A DNA stretch of 64,000 nt from Sorangium aterium (GTDB lineage Bacteria; Myxococcota_A; Polyangia; Polyangiales; Polyangiaceae): contig NZ_JAQNDK010000005.1 in the NCBI RefSeq assembly GCF_028368935.1, positions 1,472,811-1,536,810 on the forward strand. Reading direction: 5' to 3'. The notes beneath the pieces are model-generated. The model ran no database searches. It saw nothing but the letters and a program-made list of their open reading frames with translations, and had not been told where the DNA came from. Positions 61,301-64,000 of this stretch are shown here, piece by piece. A program made the translations under genes and the position numbers. The stretch's first letter is position 1. The number at the start of each line of letters is the position of its first letter.

Positions 61301-62346
61301 ACGAGCAGGCGCGCCGGATCTACCGGTGGGTGCTCGCCAACGTGGAGCCGGGGCGCGAGGACGACGGCCGCCGCGTCGTCATCGGCAAGAGCGGCAACCG
61401 GACCGAGGCGTTCCTCTACCTGTGCCGCCTGGTCGGCATCGACGCCGGCTACGGCGTCGTGAGCGACCGGCTCACCGCGCCGCCGCGCGGGCCCATGAGC
61501 GAGGCCGAGACGTTCAACGCGCTCGCCGTCCGCCTCGACACCGGGGAGAAGCCCGGCGCGGGCGCGGTCCGCTGGATGTTCGTGCGCGACAAGTTCGCGC
61601 CGTACGGCTACCTGCCGAGCTCCCTCCGCGGGCAGCCGGCGATCGTGCTGAAGCCCGGGACGCCGCGCGAGGTGACGCCCTCGTCCGGCGCGCACGACGG
61701 CGTGGTCACGGAGGGCGTCGTCGAGGTGGCGAGGGACGGCTCGGCGTCGCTGGCGATCGAGCAGCGCTACGAGGGCAAGCTGGCGATCGCGCTGCGCTCG
61801 GCGCTGGAGTCGCTCCCCGACGCCCAGCTCAGGGACGCCGTCGAGTCGCGCCTCCTGCCGCAGATGGTGCCGGGGGCGCGGCTCCAGGAGATCGAGATCA
61901 AGGAGCTGACCGAGATCGACCGGCCGCTCACGCTGAAGATGAAGATCGCCGCCGCGAGCTTCGCGCGCGCGCAGGGAGGGGAGCTGGTCATCACGCCGCC
62001 CTTCGGCGTGCGCGTGGCCAGCCTCGCCAGCCTGCCGGTCCGGGAGACGCCGCTCTACCTGTCGGAGCAGATCGCGACGCGCTCGGAGGTGCGGCTCCGC
62101 GTCAAGCTCCCTGCGGGCGCGCGCGTGGTCACGAAGCTCGCTCCGTCGAAGACGGACGACGAGGGGCGCGCCGTGCGGGTGAACGATCGCGTGGACGGGG
62201 GCGCGCTGGTCCTCGATCGCTTCCTCGATCTGCCCGCGGGCCGCGTGCAGCCCGATGCCTATGCGAAGTTCCAGCAGTTCGCCCGCGCGGCGGACAGCGC
62301 GCTCGACCGGGACATCGTCGTGCAGCTCGACCGCGACGGACGCTGA
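58318..62346 (+). CDS. Large lipoprotein with DUF3857 and non-catalytic transglutaminase-like domain
   Basis: 1342 aa from the ATG at 58318; AAGGAC lies 7-8 nt upstream, and this start gives a signal peptide with lipobox LALGAC (Cys25). N-terminal 700 residues: helical/TPR-like repeats and a beta region. A DUF3857 domain covers about 720-920 (DYAAMWVHEDGSARMLQHEIIRIQ), a transglutaminase-like core about 990-1080 (RIYRWVLANVEPG, then SGNRTEAFLYLCRLVGIDAGY), and a DUF3858-like C-terminus. In active transglutaminases the GxC Cys would stand where this protein has Arg (SGNRTEAF), so cysteine catalysis is unlikely. Probably an envelope scaffold or binding protein. Confidence 0.9.
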   Translation: MRAPRPLSTLARLAGAAALALALGACGAVTAPGAKDPIASLRDAGAHSTDGEIVGRWLLGELLVPGGTPAGAREARKRLEGIGANSGAKSMLASLGRAIDDQGHGRNARAAAAYLDALDAARVSAHPDAPLVGWFAANRLLGLRSSVAGLWKKSREVVLRAIDHPGKLGWRARGELVEWWSLDGLPDEAAAARPAGAAGTTADATPLIDLAARRYGCIESARFAGPFGHLAASDYRVHHEAERAGPWPPVFTRDPQRRGPPRVLGAERRGCQLSAVAPEGPGEGGAAGGIFYVETFVDLPAEREMLIAVQGAYAILVDDVEVLTRDTKQWGIWPRFGVRLRLGPGRHRIVARVGGRDTSIRLLAPDGTPLGVATSADPTPPYSLVPPEVLPDPNPIEPFLTALGVPPQPAPKVARALGLRGAPRAERDVGDPIARYLAATIAHLEGQDDVSAVLIEPLVADPARATGPALAAQAVFLEKDPIFPASDGQDLVKDVRARAAEKDPELWYPRLWLALEEADKVGLSEMTRTIEALADRFREVPDLLKTLAGMYSRLGWRVEHVRTVKEAAARFPDDVEVLGALLRIHDGDGHIAQADAVAARIRELDPDAEIELERAIDRRDYAAAIKELQRLGSARKDRKDIAARIADLLTRAGKRAESFEQLERALAKAPDDADARLALADARFARGERDALQKALIEAIRTGADTSGLRDAIELLDGTTELSPYRLDSKKVIAEHEASGEVMPGTAARVLDYAAMWVHEDGSARMLQHEIIRIQSREAIQEHAEQRVPEGLVLKLRTVKRDGSIHEPEFVEGKPTVTMPHLEVGDYIEVENLFVLRGDGQGGLTFQGPRWFFREEKVPYWRSEFIVVSPKSRPLDVEASGPVPAPEIVESGALVTRRYRVDKSPALPEEPASAPISEFLPNIRIGWGIRLDSTIARMVDAAADETPRDPRLVRIAQAIARSPRSPDAGGGGQGKAAGAAQDARGEGGGAAPSKDEQARRIYRWVLANVEPGREDDGRRVVIGKSGNRTEAFLYLCRLVGIDAGYGVVSDRLTAPPRGPMSEAETFNALAVRLDTGEKPGAGAVRWMFVRDKFAPYGYLPSSLRGQPAIVLKPGTPREVTPSSGAHDGVVTEGVVEVARDGSASLAIEQRYEGKLAIALRSALESLPDAQLRDAVESRLLPQMVPGARLQEIEIKELTEIDRPLTLKMKIAAASFARAQGGELVITPPFGVRVASLASLPVRETPLYLSEQIATRSEVRLRVKLPAGARVVTKLAPSKTDDEGRAVRVNDRVDGGALVLDRFLDLPAGRVQPDAYAKFQQFARAADSALDRDIVVQLDRDGR

Positions 62347-62440
62347 GCGCGGCGCTCCGCTCACCCCGCGCCGGGCCTCGGTTGCAGGGGATTCCTGTGT
62401 GTCAACCCACGCGGGATGGATTACTCTTTTGTTCCCTACC

Positions 62441-63181
62441 GTGAGCGATCTGGATTCCCAGTACGCGCAGGATGCTGGCCGCCAGCCCACGGATCCCGTG
62501 AAGGCGCGGGTGGCGCGCGCCTTCCGGCTCTCCTCGCTGTTCGCGCAGGTGGATCGCGAGGTGCGGGAGGCGATCACGGACGCCGCGGTGCTCGAGGTGG
62601 TGGCGTCCGACGCGGCGATCTTCGAGCAGGGGGCCCCCGCGGACACGCTCGTGGTGCTCGGCCGGGGGCGCGCGCGCGTCGAGCGCGTCAACGAGGCGGG
62701 GGCCGCGTTCCCGCTCAGCTACCGCGGTACGGGGGACGTGCTCGGCGAGTCGTGCCTCGGCGGGCTGGAGACGCGGACGGAGCGGGCGATCGCGATGGAT
62801 GAGGCCGAGGTGGTCCGGGTGCCGCTCGCGCTCGTCCGCGAGCTCTGCGCCCAGCACCCGGGGCTCGGGGGCGCGGTGTTCGCGCTGCTGGTCGCGCGGC
62901 AGCGGGAGACCGAGGACCGGATCGAGTCGATGCTGTTCAAGAACGTGGGAGGGCGCCTCGCCGAGTTCCTCCTGCACGCGGCGGAGCGGTGGGGCGTGCC
63001 GACGCCGCGGGGGACGCTGATCTCGGCGCCGATCACGCACGCGGAGATCGCCCAGGTGATCGGGTCGACGCGCGAGACGGTGACGCTGACGCTCGGGGCG
63101 TTCCGGAAGGAGGGCGTGCTCGACGCGGCGGGGCGGCGGCTCATCGTGAAGGACCGCGAGGCGCTCGCCCGGAAGCGCTAG
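62441..63181 (+). CDS. Crp/Fnr-family transcription regulator
   Basis: 246 aa from the GTG at 62441; the frame is open farther upstream but inside the previous gene. cNMP-type beta-roll about 35-150 (LFAQVDREVREAITDAAVLEVVASDAAIFEQGAPADTLVVLGRGRARVERV region). The dimer helix is about 150-175 and the HTH about 190-235 (ITHAEIAQVIGSTRETVTLTLGAFRKEGVL). No N-terminal Fe-S Cys cluster, so FNR-type oxygen sensing is unlikely. The usual phosphate-cassette Arg/Ser is not obvious, so the effector is unclear. It lies 94 nt after the large lipoprotein gene. Confidence 0.9.
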   Translation: MSDLDSQYAQDAGRQPTDPVKARVARAFRLSSLFAQVDREVREAITDAAVLEVVASDAAIFEQGAPADTLVVLGRGRARVERVNEAGAAFPLSYRGTGDVLGESCLGGLETRTERAIAMDEAEVVRVPLALVRELCAQHPGLGGAVFALLVARQRETEDRIESMLFKNVGGRLAEFLLHAAERWGVPTPRGTLISAPITHAEIAQVIGSTRETVTLTLGAFRKEGVLDAAGRRLIVKDREALARKR

Positions 63182-63189
63182 CGGCGGCG

Positions 63190-63767
63190 TCAGCCTGCCG
63201 CGGCGCGCGGCTGCTCCTGGAGCGTGGTGCGCAGCTTGTCCAGCGCGCGCGAGAGGCGGGATTTGACGGTGCCCACCGGCACCGCGAGGCGCTCGCCGAT
63301 CTCCACGAGGGAGAGCCCCTCGAAATAGGCGAGCTCGAGCACCGTGCGCTGGTCCTCCTGGAGCGCGGCCACGACGCGCCTCACGCGGGCGCAGTCGGAG
63401 CCGAGCGCCGGGTGGACGCGCATGCCCGGGAGCACGGCGCTCATCGCCTCCGGCTCGGACAGCGCGTGGAGGGCGCGCCGGGCGTCGTCCGGCGCGACGT
63501 CGATGAGGGCGGCGAGGCGCGGCGCCATCGGGTGAACCGCTCCCGGCGATCCACCGAGGCGAAGAGCCGCGCGCGCAGGCGGCCCTTCGGCGGGACCGGC
63601 GGCAGCGCGAGGGCGACGGCCGCGACGGCGGCCTCCGCGTGGGCGAGCCGGCGCGCGCAGTCGCCGGAGGCGCCGAGGTGCGCTTCGACCTCGGCGTCGC
63701 GCGCCCATCCCGCGCGGGCGAGGAGCGCGTCCTCCAACGGATCATCGAGGTGTCCAGCGAGCATCAT
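63190..63767 (-). pseudogene. Anti-sigma-like / sigma region 4 chimera with a frameshift
   Basis: From the ATG at 63767 (AAGGAG 8 nt upstream) about 80 codons encode an anti-sigma-like N-terminus (HLGASGDCARRLAHAEAA; one Cys of HLxxCxxC is Ser) ending RERFTR. The next part, MAPRLAALIDVAPDDARRAL, continues in another frame; one extra base between 63528 and 63529 would join them. That frame runs on into a clear ECF sigma region 4: LQEDQRTVLELAYFEGLSLVEIGERLAVPVGTVKSRLSRAL. Region 2 is absent. So it is either a frameshifted relic of an anti-sigma fused to sigma-4, or an intact chimera with a sequence error. Confidence 0.75.
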
Positions 63768-63985
63768 CGGCTCCGCTCCTTCGAGGCGGGGTTGTGCCCC
63801 TGGACGAGTACGCGGGGGAAGGGCGAGCGGTTCCAGTGGACGTGGCGGGGCGCCCCGGACACGCGCCTGTCACGTCCGAGGAGTCGACGCGCTCGGCGCC
63901 GGCGCGCGCGCCGTTCCCAGTTGACGTGGCGCTCGAAGCGTCGATACGCCTTCGCGAGTCGACCCCGCAGGAAAGGACCGCCCAT
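63764..63985 (-). CDS. Doubtful small basic protein
   Basis: 73 aa, Arg-rich (RRARRRRARRLLGRDRR) without recognisable domain; its stop overlaps the chimera start by ATGA. Against it: a plus-strand start with a much better ribosome-binding site shares the same CATG at 63983-63986. Its composition is what a random frame in this DNA would give. Confidence 0.25.
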   Translation of the reverse strand: MGGPFLRGRLAKAYRRFERHVNWERRARRRRARRLLGRDRRVSGAPRHVHWNRSPFPRVLVQGHNPASKERSR

Positions 63986-64000
63986 GCCGAAGCTCAGCTC
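63984..64000 (+). CDS. Start of a plus-strand gene, cut by window edge
   Basis: AGGAAAGGA stands 6-7 nt before an ATG at 63984 reading MPKLS at the window end. Only the first five codons are visible, so nothing can be said about the product. The 200 nt before it would hold its promoter. Confidence 0.4.

Noticed and set aside
62255..62440. N-terminal extension of the Crp/Fnr regulator
   Set aside because: It would overlap the end of the lipoprotein gene in another frame and has no conserved features.
58303..62691. Very long open frame antisense to the 1342-aa lipoprotein
   Set aside because: Arg/Ala/Asp-rich with no domains; long antisense frames are expected in DNA this GC-rich. The same applies to the long antisense frames at 3864-6038, 16514-18736, 18727-22028 and 23806-26484.

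Overview
This 64-kb, very GC-rich window looks like chromosomal DNA of a myxobacterium, most likely a Sorangium/Polyangiales-type genome. That inference rests on the composition, the dense GTG/ATG-overlap operons, the many Ser/Thr protein kinases, hybrid histidine kinases and ECF sigma factors, the cysteine-rich, MopE/DUF1565-like and glycine-rich lipoproteins, and the long proteins with a non-catalytic transglutaminase fold. I saw no rRNA, tRNA, CRISPR array, transposase or phage module.

Layout. 0-3.8 kb: two TlpA-like thioredoxin lipoproteins (minus), a Cys-rich secreted protein and an Mrp/ApbC Fe-S carrier ATPase. 3.9-6 kb: a protein with five S1 domains. 6-10.8 kb (minus): a MacAB-like tripartite exporter with adaptor, separate ATPase and two paralogous FtsX-type permeases. 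10.8-15.3 kb (plus): a SlyD-type prolyl isomerase, an operon of a small protein, DUF1844 protein and HtrA-like lipoprotein protease, then an ECF sigma/membrane anti-sigma/secreted protein operon. 15.4-23.3 kb (minus): two histidine-kinase pairs with ATGA overlaps flanking RuvB; in each pair one member lacks or has lost recognisable ATP-binding motifs. 23.4-26.7 kb: a GNAT enzyme and a receptor Ser/Thr kinase. 27.3-29.2 kb: P-II (glnB/K) and glutamine synthetase. 29.6-30.7 kb: another Ser/Thr kinase.

30.9-33.8 kb is a transition-metal island: a duplicated His-rich protein, a fused ZIP-like/DUF318 (ArsP/SO_0444-like) permease with a His/Cys tail, and a Fur-family regulator. 34.6-44.4 kb: an M43 metalloprotease, a decad-repeat lipoprotein, a CPBP-family membrane protein, a degenerate MA-clan peptidase-like protein, a nucleoside-sugar epimerase-like SDR, a GNAT-like protein and a large protein with a C-terminal cyclic-nucleotide-binding domain. 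44.5-48.5 kb: two more Ser/Thr kinases and an XRE-cupin regulator. 48.6-54.4 kb: an extreme Met-rich protein, a beta-propeller-like lipoprotein, a Gly-rich lipoprotein and a frameshifted vWA lipoprotein. 54.6-64 kb: a methyltransferase-like/coiled-coil protein, ferredoxin-NADP reductase with a Fur-box-like palindrome upstream, a 1342-aa DUF3857/transglutaminase-like lipoprotein, a Crp/Fnr regulator and a frameshifted anti-sigma/sigma-region-4 chimera.

The most unusual points are the ZIP-DUF318 fusion with its His-rich partner, the 43% Met protein, the decad-repeat lipoprotein that could span the periplasm, the methyltransferase-like coiled-coil protein, and the anti-sigma/sigma-4 chimera. All functional calls come from reading motifs by eye; no database search was run.
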